From Candidatus Phaeomarinobacter ectocarpi (GTDB lineage: Bacteria > Pseudomonadota > Alphaproteobacteria > CGMCC-115125): a stretch of 64,000 bases of DNA. Below, piece by piece: positions 26,096-35,333 of the stretch. The translations under genes were made by a program, and so were the position numbers. The first letter of the stretch is position 1. The number at the start of each line of letters is the position of its first letter. Below the pieces are notes generated by a model. The model was not told the origin of the DNA. It did not search any database and saw only the letters and a list, made by a program, of their open reading frames with translations. Where the stretch lies: NCBI RefSeq assembly GCF_000689395.1, contig NZ_HG966617.1, forward strand, positions 3,198,721 through 3,262,720. The letters are read 5' to 3'.

Positions 26096-27181
26096 ATGCA
26101 CGTCTATGGCTGCAAGATTTCGTACTACACCGGCAAGGTAGAGACCTATCTGCGCTACCGGTCCATTCCCTATGACTACTCACCGACCGTGGGGAACGAG
26201 CGAAAGCTGATTGAAGGCGCCGGTGTCGTGCAGATGCCGGTTGTGCAGCATACGGATGGTCGGTGGATGACGGATTCCACACCCATCATCGCAGCACTGG
26301 AAGCAGAGCAGGATCAGACAACAATCTACCCCGATGATCCGGCATTGCGGTTTGCCGCCCTGCTCATTGACGACTACGCCGACGAGTGGCTGTGGCGTCC
26401 CGCCATGCATTACCGCTGGAGCTACGCCGCCGACCGTCGGTATGCCGCACACTCCCTGTATGAAGACCTGATCAAAGGCACCCGACGCCTGCCAGCCATT
26501 TTCGCGCGCCGGTTTTTGACCCGTCGCCAGCTTGGCAACTTCGTGCTGGGAGATGGGGTGACGGAGCAGACCTGGGACCACGTGGAGGGTGCCTATTTCA
26601 ACGCGCTTGATCTGCTGCAGGCCATCTTTGAAAAGCGTCCCTTTATCCTTGGCGAAACACCAACCATTGCCGACTTCGGCATGATGGCGCCGATGCTGCG
26701 GCATTTCAGTCAGGACCCGACACCAGCCGAGATCATGCGCACGCGCGCACCGGCTGTGTATGAGTGGGTGGCGCGCATGTGGAACACCAAGGCGCAGCCG
26801 GGTGACACGGGCATCATCAGCGAAATCGATGAGCCTCTCGCAGCGCTCCTCGTGGAAGCGTCTGAAACGCACCTGGCCCAGCTTCGCCAGAATGCGGATG
26901 CAGTAACCCAGGGTCTTGCCCGTTACGATCAGACCATTCAGGGCTGCGACTACAAGCAGGTACCATCGTCCCGCTATCGCGTGTGGTGTCTTGAAGAACT
27001 AAGGCGTGAATGGACAGAGCTGGCGGCAGACGCGCAGGAAAATCTGAAGCGCTTCCTGCCATCAGAGGCATCCATACTGTGGGAGGAAGCGTCGTTTGCG
27101 CCATCCAACTACGACCCGGAGCGTCAGGCGCCCTTCAACAAGGCGATCAACGTGTTCGGCAAGGGCCTGCCACCGAGTTAG
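26096..27181 (+). CDS. Long glutathione S-transferase family protein
   Basis: 361 residues. The first 80 residues form a GST thioredoxin-like domain: ISYYTGKVETYLRYRSIPYD, then VQMPVVQHTDGRWMTDSTPIIAALE with the cis-Pro and DS motif. A helical domain with IADFGMMAPMLRHF follows. About 110 extra C-terminal residues (from about 250) have no obvious domain, so the protein is well above the usual 200-230. The ATG follows a full AGGAGG site 20 bp after the sulfatase, suggesting one transcript. Its stop overlaps the convergent HD gene by 4 bp. The function of the tail is unknown. Confidence 0.87.
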   Translation: MHVYGCKISYYTGKVETYLRYRSIPYDYSPTVGNERKLIEGAGVVQMPVVQHTDGRWMTDSTPIIAALEAEQDQTTIYPDDPALRFAALLIDDYADEWLWRPAMHYRWSYAADRRYAAHSLYEDLIKGTRRLPAIFARRFLTRRQLGNFVLGDGVTEQTWDHVEGAYFNALDLLQAIFEKRPFILGETPTIADFGMMAPMLRHFSQDPTPAEIMRTRAPAVYEWVARMWNTKAQPGDTGIISEIDEPLAALLVEASETHLAQLRQNADAVTQGLARYDQTIQGCDYKQVPSSRYRVWCLEELRREWTELAADAQENLKRFLPSEASILWEEASFAPSNYDPERQAPFNKAINVFGKGLPPS

Positions 27182-27900
27182 GCGTTGCCCAGCGTTTCCT
27201 GGATCATGTCTGACAGACCCAAAGCCATAGGGCCGGCAATGCTGCTCTTGGGCTTGGTGTCCGCCTGGTGCTGAAGGCAGGGCCCGAAGCAAGCCTTGAA
27301 GTCATCCCGGGCGTGCTTCTCCAGAATGGCCGCAAGCGCATCAGCTGGAATTTCTTCAAGACGCATCCCGAACAGATCAAGTCCGGCCCCAAAATGCACC
27401 ATGGCAATTTCGGGTTGGCATTTGTTGGCGATACCTGCGGATGTATGCAGCGCAATCGCATCATGCACCAGCGCGGCACGTTCCTCGGCCTGTCCGTTCT
27501 GCAAACAGAAGTCATGCGCCAGTCCGGCTCCCACCCACTCAAATGACCCTGGATCGTCAGCATGTTTTTCTGACAGGCCAAGATCATGAAGAATGGCCGC
27601 CAGGAAAAAAATTTCCCGATCCAGCTTCAGGCCGTCCCGCGCGGCGAGCAATGCCCCAAAGCAATAGGTCCGATACGAATGACGGATGATGAAATCCGGA
27701 CACACGGCTTCAGCGGCCGCAACAGCACGAACGGCAATGTCACTGTCCGGTACCTTCCAGTCATCCGGCACCGCGTCGTTCAGCTTCCTGAGGCCCAGCC
27801 TCAAAGCCAGAGAGCGGGCACGCCCGCGCAGACCAGACCGGATGAAACGTGACATGAGGACAGGCTTTGCCGCGCGTCCGGGGTCTTGCACCAGGGTCAT
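27178..27900 (-). CDS. HD-domain protein
   Basis: 240 residues. The metal-dependent phosphohydrolase core is visible from about residue 75: IIRHSYRTYCFGALLAARDG, FFLAAILHDLGLSEKH (the HD pair) and ALVHDAIALHTSAGIA (distal His), with ENA-like helical text after. HD proteins cleave phosphoester bonds of nucleotides or act as cyanamide hydratase-like enzymes; the pattern HSYRTY...HDLG resembles the latter branch, but substrate is unproven. Its start is overlapped by the membrane-protein gene upstream (27897), so the two are coupled. Confidence 0.85.
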   Translation of the reverse strand: MTLVQDPGRAAKPVLMSRFIRSGLRGRARSLALRLGLRKLNDAVPDDWKVPDSDIAVRAVAAAEAVCPDFIIRHSYRTYCFGALLAARDGLKLDREIFFLAAILHDLGLSEKHADDPGSFEWVGAGLAHDFCLQNGQAEERAALVHDAIALHTSAGIANKCQPEIAMVHFGAGLDLFGMRLEEIPADALAAILEKHARDDFKACFGPCLQHQADTKPKSSIAGPMALGLSDMIQETLGNA

Positions 27901-28313
27901 GCGTCCGCTCCTTCAAAGGCGTTGTTGCGGGTGAACACGTAGAGAATGAGGTTCCACGCATCGAGGACCAGACTGACGCCCATGGTGACGACCACATAGG
28001 CGAGCCAGATGCCAAAAGCGCCCACGGCACCTTCCGTCATCAACACCTCCAGCAGCAGCGGGAAGAGCGGCAACCAAACAATGTGCACAAGGCTGGTCAG
28101 GCGGCTGAAGGGGGAGCGTTTGTGGATTTGTGCAGCGACCACGACCGAGAAAACACTCGTGGCCAGCACCAAGGCCGCTTCGTACCGGCCAATGAATACA
28201 AGCCCGCCAACCACGTGCGGAATGTTGAGTGCCGGCCCCCAGATACGCAGAAAGGGCGACACACGATTGAGGTCTAAAATCATGTTCCGGGCATCTTTGA
28301 CAAAACCAATCAT
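27897..28313 (-). CDS. Hypothetical four-helix membrane protein
   Basis: 138 residues with about four hydrophobic segments (38-62, 66-85, 90-115 and a weaker one). I do not recognise the family. It has a polar N-terminus MIGFVKDARNMILDLNRVSP and ends a few residues after ILYVFTRNN. Translationally coupled (4-bp overlap) to the HD-domain gene and divergent from a TetR regulator, which is likely to control this pair through the inverted repeat between them. Confidence 0.75.
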   Translation of the reverse strand: MIGFVKDARNMILDLNRVSPFLRIWGPALNIPHVVGGLVFIGRYEAALVLATSVFSVVVAAQIHKRSPFSRLTSLVHIVWLPLFPLLLEVLMTEGAVGAFGIWLAYVVVTMGVSLVLDAWNLILYVFTRNNAFEGADA

Positions 28314-28333
28314 CGCGACATCCTGCTTGTTAT

Positions 28334-28405
28334 TTATGTACCATTCCGCATAATAATGACCAACAAAGCGCCGTCGTCAAGAATTATATGCGAGTTAGTA
28401 CATAA
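28334..28405. promoter_or_regulatory. Spaced inverted repeat between TetR and the HD operon
   Basis: Perfect 8-bp arms TTATGTAC (28334-28341) and GTACATAA (28398-28405). The second arm runs into the TetR start codon, leaving no space for a Shine-Dalgarno site, so TetR may be translated from a leaderless message or a later start. Probable TetR operator pair. Confidence 0.55.
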
Positions 28406-29025
28406 TGTCCGTCCGTCCGGCCCGTGGCCGCCCCCGCAAGTTCGACAAGGAAGAAGTGCTTCAGAAGATCCTCAAGGAGTTCTGGATCAAGGGATTTGCT
28501 GCGACATCGCTGGATGATCTGTCAGCCGCAACCGGCCTGACACGGCCAAGCCTTTACGCGGCCTATGGCAACAAGACACAAATGTATCTGGCCGCGCTGC
28601 GGAGTTTCGTGGGGCAGATGTCCGACAATGCAATGCCCGCATTGTCAGGTGCGGGCGACCTGCAGTCCGCGCTTGAAGGGTTCTATCAAGGAGCCCTCAA
28701 CGTCTATTTTGGAACCAGAAAGCAGGCGCTTGGCTGCCTTGTCTTCACCACCGCCATTGCTGACGTGGCGTCCGACACGCAGATCAAAAAGGCCGTGAGC
28801 GGATTTGTGGAGGGTCTCGACGCAGCCTTGGCCCAGTGTATCCATTCCCATGGACCGCACCTTGAGGCCGCGCAGACACACTCTCTCGCCCGGCACGCAA
28901 GCGGCATGTTGATGAACCTGGCCACCCGAGCACGTGCCGGTGCAAAACGCGACGCCCTCGATGAGCTGGCGGCCTCTTCCGCTGCATTGATTGCGCAGGC
29001 CGCCGTAACGCAGCAGGGAGACTAA
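28405..29025 (+). CDS. TetR/AcrR-family regulator
   Basis: 206 residues. RGRPRKFDKEEVLQKILKEFW, KGFAATSLDDLSAATGLTRPSLYAAYGNK forms the DNA-binding domain, as in the subgroup with a TetR_C_16-type or AefR-like C-terminal domain. It is divergent from the membrane protein/HD pair and probably its repressor. The start at ATG 28405 directly begins the conserved N-terminus despite lacking a visible ribosome site. The stop overlaps the convergent GNAT gene by 4 bp. Confidence 0.9.
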   Translation: MSVRPARGRPRKFDKEEVLQKILKEFWIKGFAATSLDDLSAATGLTRPSLYAAYGNKTQMYLAALRSFVGQMSDNAMPALSGAGDLQSALEGFYQGALNVYFGTRKQALGCLVFTTAIADVASDTQIKKAVSGFVEGLDAALAQCIHSHGPHLEAAQTHSLARHASGMLMNLATRARAGAKRDALDELAASSAALIAQAAVTQQGD

Positions 29026-29678
29026 CCTGCGTCGGGACTGTCTGGATGCAGGCGGCACTCAATCTCATGCGCGGCAAACATCGCCTGCTGGACGCGTTCA
29101 TCGGCGTAGTCATCAACGGACCCGTGCAGGGGCAGTTCCAGCGCCACCACATCTCCCTGCCCGTATTCGCCGGTCTTGTCGCGCACCACTTCCGCATCGA
29201 ACAGTTTGAGCAAGGACAGCATCTTGCGGTTTTCCCGCTGCACGATGGCGGTGAGAACCTTGATGCCTTCACGCTGTGCCAGCGTCGCCATGACAGCAAT
29301 CAGCAACATGCCCAGACCACGCCGCTGATAATCATCGACGACAGTGACAGCGATTTCGGCCTTGTCCTGCTCATCGGCATTGCGAATGTATCGGGCAACA
29401 GCGGCGGGCACCTCCTGGTCGGTGCTCATATCAAGCACACCGATTGCCTCATGGTCATGATGGTCAATGACGGTGAGGTGCTGCATCAGCACTTCGGGGA
29501 TGGTCTTCATGCCTGAAAGGAACCGGAAGTACCGCGACTGCGGAGACAGGTGGTCTAACCCTTCGGCAATCAGCTTGCGATCTTCCGGGCGCACCGCACG
29601 AATGCACACAGGCGTGCCGTCCCTCAACTGGAAGGGGACAAAGGACGTGTCGTCATCGTCAGCGTTGAGATCTTGCAT
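29022..29678 (-). CDS. GNAT-family N-acetyltransferase
   Basis: 218 residues with a GNAT fold from about residue 15: FQLRDGTPVCIRAVRPEDRKL, LDHLSPQSRYFRF, then the acetyl-CoA loop VVDDYQRRGLGMLLI (motif Q/RxxGxG/A) and AIVQRENRKMLSLLKLF. It transfers an acetyl group from acetyl-CoA to an amine on a small molecule or protein. The start at ATG 29678 was chosen for its GGAG site; a GTG at 29690 is possible. Monocistronic; target unknown. Confidence 0.88.
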   Translation of the reverse strand: MQDLNADDDDTSFVPFQLRDGTPVCIRAVRPEDRKLIAEGLDHLSPQSRYFRFLSGMKTIPEVLMQHLTVIDHHDHEAIGVLDMSTDQEVPAAVARYIRNADEQDKAEIAVTVVDDYQRRGLGMLLIAVMATLAQREGIKVLTAIVQRENRKMLSLLKLFDAEVVRDKTGEYGQGDVVALELPLHGSVDDYADERVQQAMFAAHEIECRLHPDSPDAG

Positions 29679-29850
29679 CGATAGCTCCACACAGCTTGCG
29701 TCCGGTGCATAAAGACAATGCCTCCGTCAGCGTCTACGACAAAGCCGCCCCAGCCTAACACTTTACCCGGCCCGCGTATCACATGACGGTCGAGCCCGCG
29801 GTCCGGATGGGGTACAGTTTCCTCTACATCCTCTTTCGCAAGTACCGCAC

Positions 29851-30789
29851 ATGTCGAGTTTCACGCATTCAGAAGACGTTTTCAGTTTCCTCGCTCAGGC
29901 TCAAAAGGCGGGGCGACAGACGGCACTTGTTGCCGTGACAGAAACTGTCGGCGGCGGCCTACGCGCACCCGGCGCTCTGATGGGCGTCGATGAAGACGGC
30001 GGTCATGCAGGCTATGTATCCAATGGGTGTGTGGATGCGGATGTGATCCTCAATGCACAGCAAGCCATCACCGATGGCAAAACGCGTTTGCTGACCTACG
30101 GGGCAGGCTCCCCATTTTTGGACATAAGGCTGCCCTGCGGCGGCAAACTGAGCATGATCGTGGTGCCATCACCGGACCCCGACACACTTCGCTGGGCACT
30201 CTCGCAGCTGGAGGGACGACGCGCTGCAAGCCTGACCGTGTCAGATGCCGGAATTTCCATATGCAACGACATGCCCGAGGAAACCCATTGGGCTGACGAC
30301 ACGCTTCACCTGCGCATCGTGCCCAAACTCAGGCTGCGTATTGCCGGACGCGGAGAGGAGTTGATTGCGCTCGGCAAGCTGGCCGCAGCGGCTGACTTCA
30401 GCGTTGTCATTCAGTCCCCGGACGATGTCACCCTGGACAGAGCCGCCCAGTCCGGCCTCACCTGTGATCGATTGACCACCACCCAGTCACTGCCAGCTCT
30501 GGCCGATGATGAATGGACCGCCTTCGCGCTGATGTTCCATGATCAGGACTGGGAAATCCCGCTCGTGCAGCAAACCCTTGCAGGGCCTGCCTTCTGGCTC
30601 GGCGCTGTCGGCAGCCATCGCACACACCAGGTCCGGTGTGAGGCCCTGCGGGATGCCGGTGTTTCAAAAGAAGGCGTGCGGCGGCTGAAAGGCCCCATCG
30701 GCCTGATACCGCGCACACGCGATGCCTCCATGCTGGCCGTGTCGACGCTGGCGGAGATCGCGGGCTGCTACAAGGACCTCGAGGCGTGA
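29851..30789 (+). CDS. xdhC: XdhC-type molybdenum cofactor insertion protein
   Basis: 312 residues. The N-terminal XdhC/CoxI domain shows LVAVTETVGGGLRAPGALMGV and DIRLPCGGKLSMIV; the C-terminal Rossmann-like domain shows WLGAVGSHRTHQVRCEAL and GPIGLIPRTRDASMLAVS. XdhC binds molybdenum cofactor, promotes sulfuration and inserts it into xanthine-oxidase-family enzymes. It is coupled by overlap to the MocA-like gene and converges on an operon for such an enzyme (31392-34695), so it most likely matures that enzyme. Confidence 0.9.
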   Translation: MSSFTHSEDVFSFLAQAQKAGRQTALVAVTETVGGGLRAPGALMGVDEDGGHAGYVSNGCVDADVILNAQQAITDGKTRLLTYGAGSPFLDIRLPCGGKLSMIVVPSPDPDTLRWALSQLEGRRAASLTVSDAGISICNDMPEETHWADDTLHLRIVPKLRLRIAGRGEELIALGKLAAAADFSVVIQSPDDVTLDRAAQSGLTCDRLTTTQSLPALADDEWTAFALMFHDQDWEIPLVQQTLAGPAFWLGAVGSHRTHQVRCEALRDAGVSKEGVRRLKGPIGLIPRTRDASMLAVSTLAEIAGCYKDLEA

Positions 30790-31391
30790 ATCTGAACCGC
30801 GTCGCCGCAGTCATTCTCGCCAGCGGCTTCTCTCAGCGATTTGGGTCTGATGACAAATTGCTTTCCGACCTGAACGGACAGCCTCTGGCGGCACACAGCG
30901 CCGCCCTGGTGTCAGCGCTGCCGTTTCACAGTGCCACCGCCATTGTTCCTGCAAACAACACCAGGCTCATACAGCTGTACGATGACGCTGGGATTGAGCC
31001 GGTCCAGAACCACAATGCCGACCTTGGGCAGGGCGCATCCCTGGCGCAGGCCATCGACCACATCAAAAATACCCCGGTGGACGCAGCACTGATCCTGCTC
31101 GCCGACATGCCTTTTGTGACAGCAGCACATCTCAAGAAACTGGCCGACCGCATGGATGACCGCGACGCTGTGGCCAGCAGACACGGTGATGTGCCGCAAC
31201 CTCCCCTTCTGTTCGCCCGCTCAACGTTTGAGGCGTTGGCAACACTCAGCGGCGACAAGGGCGGCAAGGCCTTTCTGGCAACACTCAGCAACACGGCGTT
31301 TGTCGACATGGCCGCGCGCGAGGCAACGGACATCGATACGCCAGAGGCCCTCGCACAGGCAGTGGCTCAGGCACAAACTTCGGTGGATTAG
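30786..31391 (+). CDS. MocA-like molybdopterin nucleotidyltransferase
   Basis: 201 residues with a nucleotidyltransferase fold: VILASGFSQRFGSDDKLLSDLNG is the N-terminal nucleotide-binding loop, followed by VPANNTRL and LLADMPFV with metal-binding Asp. It matches MocA, which makes molybdopterin cytosine dinucleotide from MPT-Mo and CTP, the cofactor form used by the isoquinoline oxidoreductase family. GTG start overlaps the XdhC stop. The neighbouring molybdoenzyme is the likely client. Confidence 0.87.
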   Translation: MNLNRVAAVILASGFSQRFGSDDKLLSDLNGQPLAAHSAALVSALPFHSATAIVPANNTRLIQLYDDAGIEPVQNHNADLGQGASLAQAIDHIKNTPVDAALILLADMPFVTAAHLKKLADRMDDRDAVASRHGDVPQPPLLFARSTFEALATLSGDKGGKAFLATLSNTAFVDMAAREATDIDTPEALAQAVAQAQTSVD

Positions 31392-31997
31392 CTACTCGGC
31401 AGCCGCCGATGACGGACACGGCGCACCGGCGCTCTGCCATTCAAGCAGAAAGGCCACCGTTTCGTTTGCACTGTGCGGTGCAGGCTCGCGACCTGGTCCC
31501 GGCGACCAGCCCCAGGCAACAAGCTCGTCATTGCCCACATGGTCAGCCACTTCTTCAACGGTCCGGCCGCCATTGCGCTCCGGGTCTTTTATCTGTTCGC
31601 AGATTTCAGCAGAGCTCTTTTCCCACCAGACCATTTCAACCGGCGCAAGCGCCCAGTGCGGTGCGCCGGGAGCGCCACCGGGGAACGGCAGGTTTTGTTT
31701 GGTGTGGCATGCGCTGCATGGCAAACCGGCGGCCCGCTTGCGGGTATCATCCGCAACAATGCTCATGCCGTGATACGGGCCCTTGGTGCCGTAACTCGGC
31801 CCGGACCAGCGCGGCTTGTTGTCATCCGGCACATGACAGTTGACGCAGCGCGGATGCGAGAAAACCTCATACGCCTTGTCCCAGGCCGCAAGCCCCTCTG
31901 CTTCAGAGGCTTGCGTCTGCGCGCCTGACATCGTGGCGGTGAGCATGGCGAAAGCGCCGACGGACAACACCGCCACAAATGTCAGAACACGGAGCAT
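31392..31997 (-). CDS. Periplasmic dihaem c-type cytochrome subunit
   Basis: 201 residues with an N-terminal signal peptide (LRVLTFVAVLSVGAFAMLTA) and two haem-c attachment sites, CVNCH near residue 51 and CSACH near 94. The remainder is not a standard class I cytochrome fold. It is the third gene after the 2Fe-2S and molybdopterin subunits, 11 bp after the large-subunit stop, so it is likely the membrane-side or periplasmic electron acceptor that passes electrons from the molybdoenzyme to the respiratory chain. The stop abuts the convergent MocA-like gene with no spacer. Confidence 0.85.
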   Translation of the reverse strand: MLRVLTFVAVLSVGAFAMLTATMSGAQTQASEAEGLAAWDKAYEVFSHPRCVNCHVPDDNKPRWSGPSYGTKGPYHGMSIVADDTRKRAAGLPCSACHTKQNLPFPGGAPGAPHWALAPVEMVWWEKSSAEICEQIKDPERNGGRTVEEVADHVGNDELVAWGWSPGPGREPAPHSANETVAFLLEWQSAGAPCPSSAAAE

Positions 31998-32008
31998 ATA
32001 AACGTCCC

Positions 32009-34225
32009 CTAGACCGAGTAGGACTGGCCGGCAAGCGGCAGCTTGCGCGGACGGATACCAGTTGCATTGAACACCGCATTGGCAACAGCCGGCCCGATTG
32101 GCGGCGTACCAGGTTCACCACCACCACCGATGTCATCGGGATTGCCGTTGATGATCTCAACAACGATCTCCGGTGATTCATACATCCGCAGCATCTGGTA
32201 ATCGTGGAAGTTGCTTTGCTCCACCGCTCCGTTGCGAATGGTGATGTCGCCATAGAGTGCCGCGGTCAGACCGTAGATGATGCCGCCTTCCATCTGCGCT
32301 GCAAACCCGTCCGGGTTCATGGCGTAGCCAGGGTCGGCACAGCAATAGACTTTCTTCACCAGCGGAGACCCGCTGCTCATGTCTACATCTGCGACCATGG
32401 CAACGATCGTGTTGAACGACCGTACAAGGGCGACACCGCGGCCATGATTGGCAGCCGTTGCACTGCCCCAGCCCGACATCTCTCCGGCTTTCTTGAGAAC
32501 AGCTGCAAAGCGCGGCGAGTTACCAAGCATCGACATGCGGAACTCAAGTGGGTCCTTGCCTGCCGCATGGGCCATCTCATCCACAAAGGACTCAACAAAG
32601 AACCCATGCTGGCTGTGATCAACAGACCGCCATGCCCAGAAGGGAAGCGGCAATTCCACGTCGTTCACCGCACGAATGCGCTGGGATGCAATGTCGTAAT
32701 AGGGCACGTAGGCCGCATCAGCCGGGTCGTTGTGGAACAGGAAGATGTTGTCCCAGCTTAGCGGCTTACCGGTCTCATCCAGACCTGCCTTGAAGCGGCT
32801 GGTCGTCGCGTTGCGATAGGCCGACTTCTGCGTGTCTTCTTCACGCGACCAGATCATCTTGATCGGCGCATCGACTTCCTTGGCGATGCGAGATGCCATG
32901 GTCACCATGTTGGCGTCGGAACGACGACCAAAGCCACCGCCCATATGGGCCAGATGAACTGTCACATCATCGGTGCTGACGCCAAAGACGTCAGCCGCCG
33001 CGGAACGACAGCGCAGGGGACTTTGAGTACCGATCCACACTTCCGCTTCGCCATCATGGAACCAGACCGTGCAGTTGATCGGCTCCATTGCGGCGTGGGC
33101 CAGGAACGGAACCTGATACTCAGCTTCAACCTTGGTGGCAGCTGACGCAAAGGCGTCCAGCACGTCACCTTCATCAACCAGACCGTCACCACCTTCGTCG
33201 CCCGCATCGTTCAATGCAGCATCAAAGATCTTGAACATGCCCGCCTGGTCGAGGTTGTCCGTCGGTGCTGACGTGTAGGTCGCCGTGACCGTGTTGATGG
33301 CCTGTTGCGCGTGCCAGTAGCTGTCGGCAACAACGGCAACAAATTCACCCAGATTGAGCACGTGCGTCACGCCGCGCATGCCGCGGGCCTCTGCATCATC
33401 AAGGGTGGCAACCTTGGAGCCAGGCACGGGAGCAGCCAGCACAGCTGCGTAGCTCATCTTCTGACCGGGGATCTTGGCGTCGATGCCGAACATCGCCGTG
33501 CCATCAACCTTGGACGGAATGTCCAGCCGCGGCGCCGGTGTGCCCATCAGCTTGAATTGGTCAATTGACTTCAATGTGGGCTGGGCCGGCACGCTCTGCT
33601 CAGACGCAGCGACAGCAAACTCGGCATAGGTCGCCGACTTGCCACTCGCCTTATGGAACAGCTGGCTCTTTTCAGTGGTGATCTCGGACGCCGGAACGCC
33701 CCAGCTGTCAGCCGCAGCGCCAATGAGCATCTCGCGGGCTGCCGCACCTGCGACGCGCATGCCCTTTTGGCCGGTAGAGCGGACCGAGAAGCTACCGCCT
33801 GTCAGATACAGGTCCATGGAGCCTGCGAGCAGCTGAAACGCGCCGTCAATTGTCGGCTCAAGAAGTTCACCCAGGTCAAGACCCGGTGCCACAAAGTGAC
33901 GGGCCATTTCGCCAGACACATAGTCGCCATTGGCCGGTGCGGACATGACATTCATCTTGTCCCAGTCGGCGTCCATCTCGTCAGCCAGCATCTGCGCCAT
34001 GGTGGACAGAGCGCCCTGCCCCATATCGGTGTGCGGCGTGATCGCGGTGACCACGTTGTCTTCACCGATCTTCACCCACGCATTGACCAGCTGTTCGCCG
34101 TCAAAGGCTGCGTCTTTCGCAAGATCACCAACCGGATTGCCCGGACGGATGGCAACGCCAACCACCAGAGCCGTACCACCTGCCAGACCTGCGCCAATAA
34201 ATCCACGACGGGACCACTTGTTCAT
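32009..34225 (-). CDS. Molybdopterin-binding aldehyde/isoquinoline 1-oxidoreductase large subunit
   Basis: 738 residues. The N-terminus MNKWSRRGFIGAGLAGGTA is a twin-arginine signal, so the folded enzyme is exported to the periplasm. The body matches the IorB-like group of the xanthine-oxidase family: HTDMGQGALSTMAQMLADEM, MGGGFGRRSDANMV, a C-terminal GGGGEPGTPPIGPAVANA motif carrying the active-site Glu. It oxidises aldehydes or N-heterocycles with water as the oxygen source. It partners the 2Fe-2S subunit upstream and the dihaem cytochrome downstream; XdhC and MocA-like helpers are adjacent. ATG 34225 was chosen because it begins the Tat signal and follows GGGGAG; a longer frame to 34294 overlaps the small subunit. 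Confidence 0.92.
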   Translation of the reverse strand: MNKWSRRGFIGAGLAGGTALVVGVAIRPGNPVGDLAKDAAFDGEQLVNAWVKIGEDNVVTAITPHTDMGQGALSTMAQMLADEMDADWDKMNVMSAPANGDYVSGEMARHFVAPGLDLGELLEPTIDGAFQLLAGSMDLYLTGGSFSVRSTGQKGMRVAGAAAREMLIGAAADSWGVPASEITTEKSQLFHKASGKSATYAEFAVAASEQSVPAQPTLKSIDQFKLMGTPAPRLDIPSKVDGTAMFGIDAKIPGQKMSYAAVLAAPVPGSKVATLDDAEARGMRGVTHVLNLGEFVAVVADSYWHAQQAINTVTATYTSAPTDNLDQAGMFKIFDAALNDAGDEGGDGLVDEGDVLDAFASAATKVEAEYQVPFLAHAAMEPINCTVWFHDGEAEVWIGTQSPLRCRSAAADVFGVSTDDVTVHLAHMGGGFGRRSDANMVTMASRIAKEVDAPIKMIWSREEDTQKSAYRNATTSRFKAGLDETGKPLSWDNIFLFHNDPADAAYVPYYDIASQRIRAVNDVELPLPFWAWRSVDHSQHGFFVESFVDEMAHAAGKDPLEFRMSMLGNSPRFAAVLKKAGEMSGWGSATAANHGRGVALVRSFNTIVAMVADVDMSSGSPLVKKVYCCADPGYAMNPDGFAAQMEGGIIYGLTAALYGDITIRNGAVEQSNFHDYQMLRMYESPEIVVEIINGNPDDIGGGGEPGTPPIGPAVANAVFNATGIRPRKLPLAGQSYSV

Positions 34226-34239
34226 AATGTTCGCTCCCC

Positions 34240-34695
34240 TTACGCGCGCGCTGCGGCTTTGATGGCCGCGCGGATGCGTGGATAGGTACCGCACCGGCAG
34301 ATATTGCCGGACATTGCAGCGTCGATGTCTTCGTCAGTCGGATCAGGGTTGTCGCGCAGAAGGGCTGCAGCAGACATCAGCTGACCGGACTGGCAGTAGC
34401 CACACTGCGGCACCTGCGCATCGATCCAGGCCTGCTGAACCTTGGCCAGTTTGCCATCGGTGTCCGGCAGACCTTCAATGGTGGTGATTTCCAGACCTTC
34501 CGCAGCGGAGATCGGCGTCGAGCAGGAGCGGATGGGCACCCCATCAAGATGCACGGTGCACGCCCCACAGAACGCAATGCCACACCCAAACTTGGTGCCG
34601 GTCATCTCCAGGTCCTCACGGACCACCCACAAAATGGGCATGTCCGGATCAACATCCAGAACCTCAGGTTTGCCGTTAATCGTCACATTGATCAT
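34240..34695 (-). CDS. 2Fe-2S subunit of the molybdoenzyme (IorA-like)
   Basis: 151 residues. The N-terminal plant-type ferredoxin domain has [15 protein letters not shown], and the C-terminal four-helix domain has [16 protein letters not shown] and [12 protein letters not shown], giving the two 2Fe-2S clusters of the xanthine-oxidase-family small subunit. It has no signal peptide and presumably is carried across with the Tat-exported large subunit. First gene of the three-gene operon; 14 bp before the large subunit. Confidence 0.94.
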   Translation of the reverse strand: MINVTINGKPEVLDVDPDMPILWVVREDLEMTGTKFGCGIAFCGACTVHLDGVPIRSCSTPISAAEGLEITTIEGLPDTDGKLAKVQQAWIDAQVPQCGYCQSGQLMSAAALLRDNPDPTDEDIDAAMSGNICRCGTYPRIRAAIKAAARA

Positions 34696-35060
34696 GGGTC
34701 AGAATCCTCCCGACACCCAGCACGGGCGGCACGCGCACCACACGCACGCCTAAGCCCGCCTACCAAAACAGATTTTAAATATGACCTTAAGTCATCTACG
34801 CCGCCGCGCAACACTATTTTGGCTGAATTGGTCACAATTCAAGAGCAGGCCACCAGTCAATAATGAGAGGCATTTTTAATAGGCCGCGTGTGAGGTGTTT
34901 AGCTCGTAATTCAGGCCCACCAAGCCACTGCATCTATTCCCAATTTCTCCAGAAGACACCATTTGGAATACTCATCAGACTTCTAGGGTAGTGCTTGCTG
35001 GCGAATTCGGATCAACTGGCCTGGCAATTGGAGATGGTATTCAACGAGAGCTTCAGCGTA
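34696..35060. other. Non-coding gap upstream of the molybdoenzyme operon
   Basis: 365 bp, noticeably more AT-rich than the flanks around 34760-34990. It must hold the promoter of the minus-strand operon. I see no convincing gene, repeat or operator in it. Confidence 0.5.
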
Positions 35061-35333
35061 ATGAGCGATTGGGTCTACATCTCTATTGTTGTCTTGCTAA
35101 CACTAGCAACTGCATCAATGCGCATCTTAGCCCAGAAGCGGCCACACCTTAGAAACCGGTTGCTGCTTGTATCGATACTCACAGTATCATTCATGGGTGT
35201 CTTATTCAGTCAGAGCGTTCGAGAAGAATTTGCGATCTCCAACAACTACTTGATCGCCATGCTCATCCTTGTCTCCCTTTTCCATGCCGCATGGCAGGTC
35301 GGGAAAATAAGCAATGTTCAGCAGGGTCCCTAA
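35061..35333 (+). CDS. Hypothetical membrane protein
   Basis: 90 residues from ATG 35061 (112 if TTG 34995 is used). Three hydrophobic stretches are visible, beginning WVYISIVVLLTLATASM, then LLLVSILTVSFMGVLFS and YLIAMLILVSLFHAAW. No family is recognised. GAGAG precedes the chosen ATG. It is isolated between two minus-strand units and lies in AT-richer DNA, so it may be a recently acquired or lineage-specific gene. Confidence 0.45.
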   Translation: MSDWVYISIVVLLTLATASMRILAQKRPHLRNRLLLVSILTVSFMGVLFSQSVREEFAISNNYLIAMLILVSLFHAAWQVGKISNVQQGP

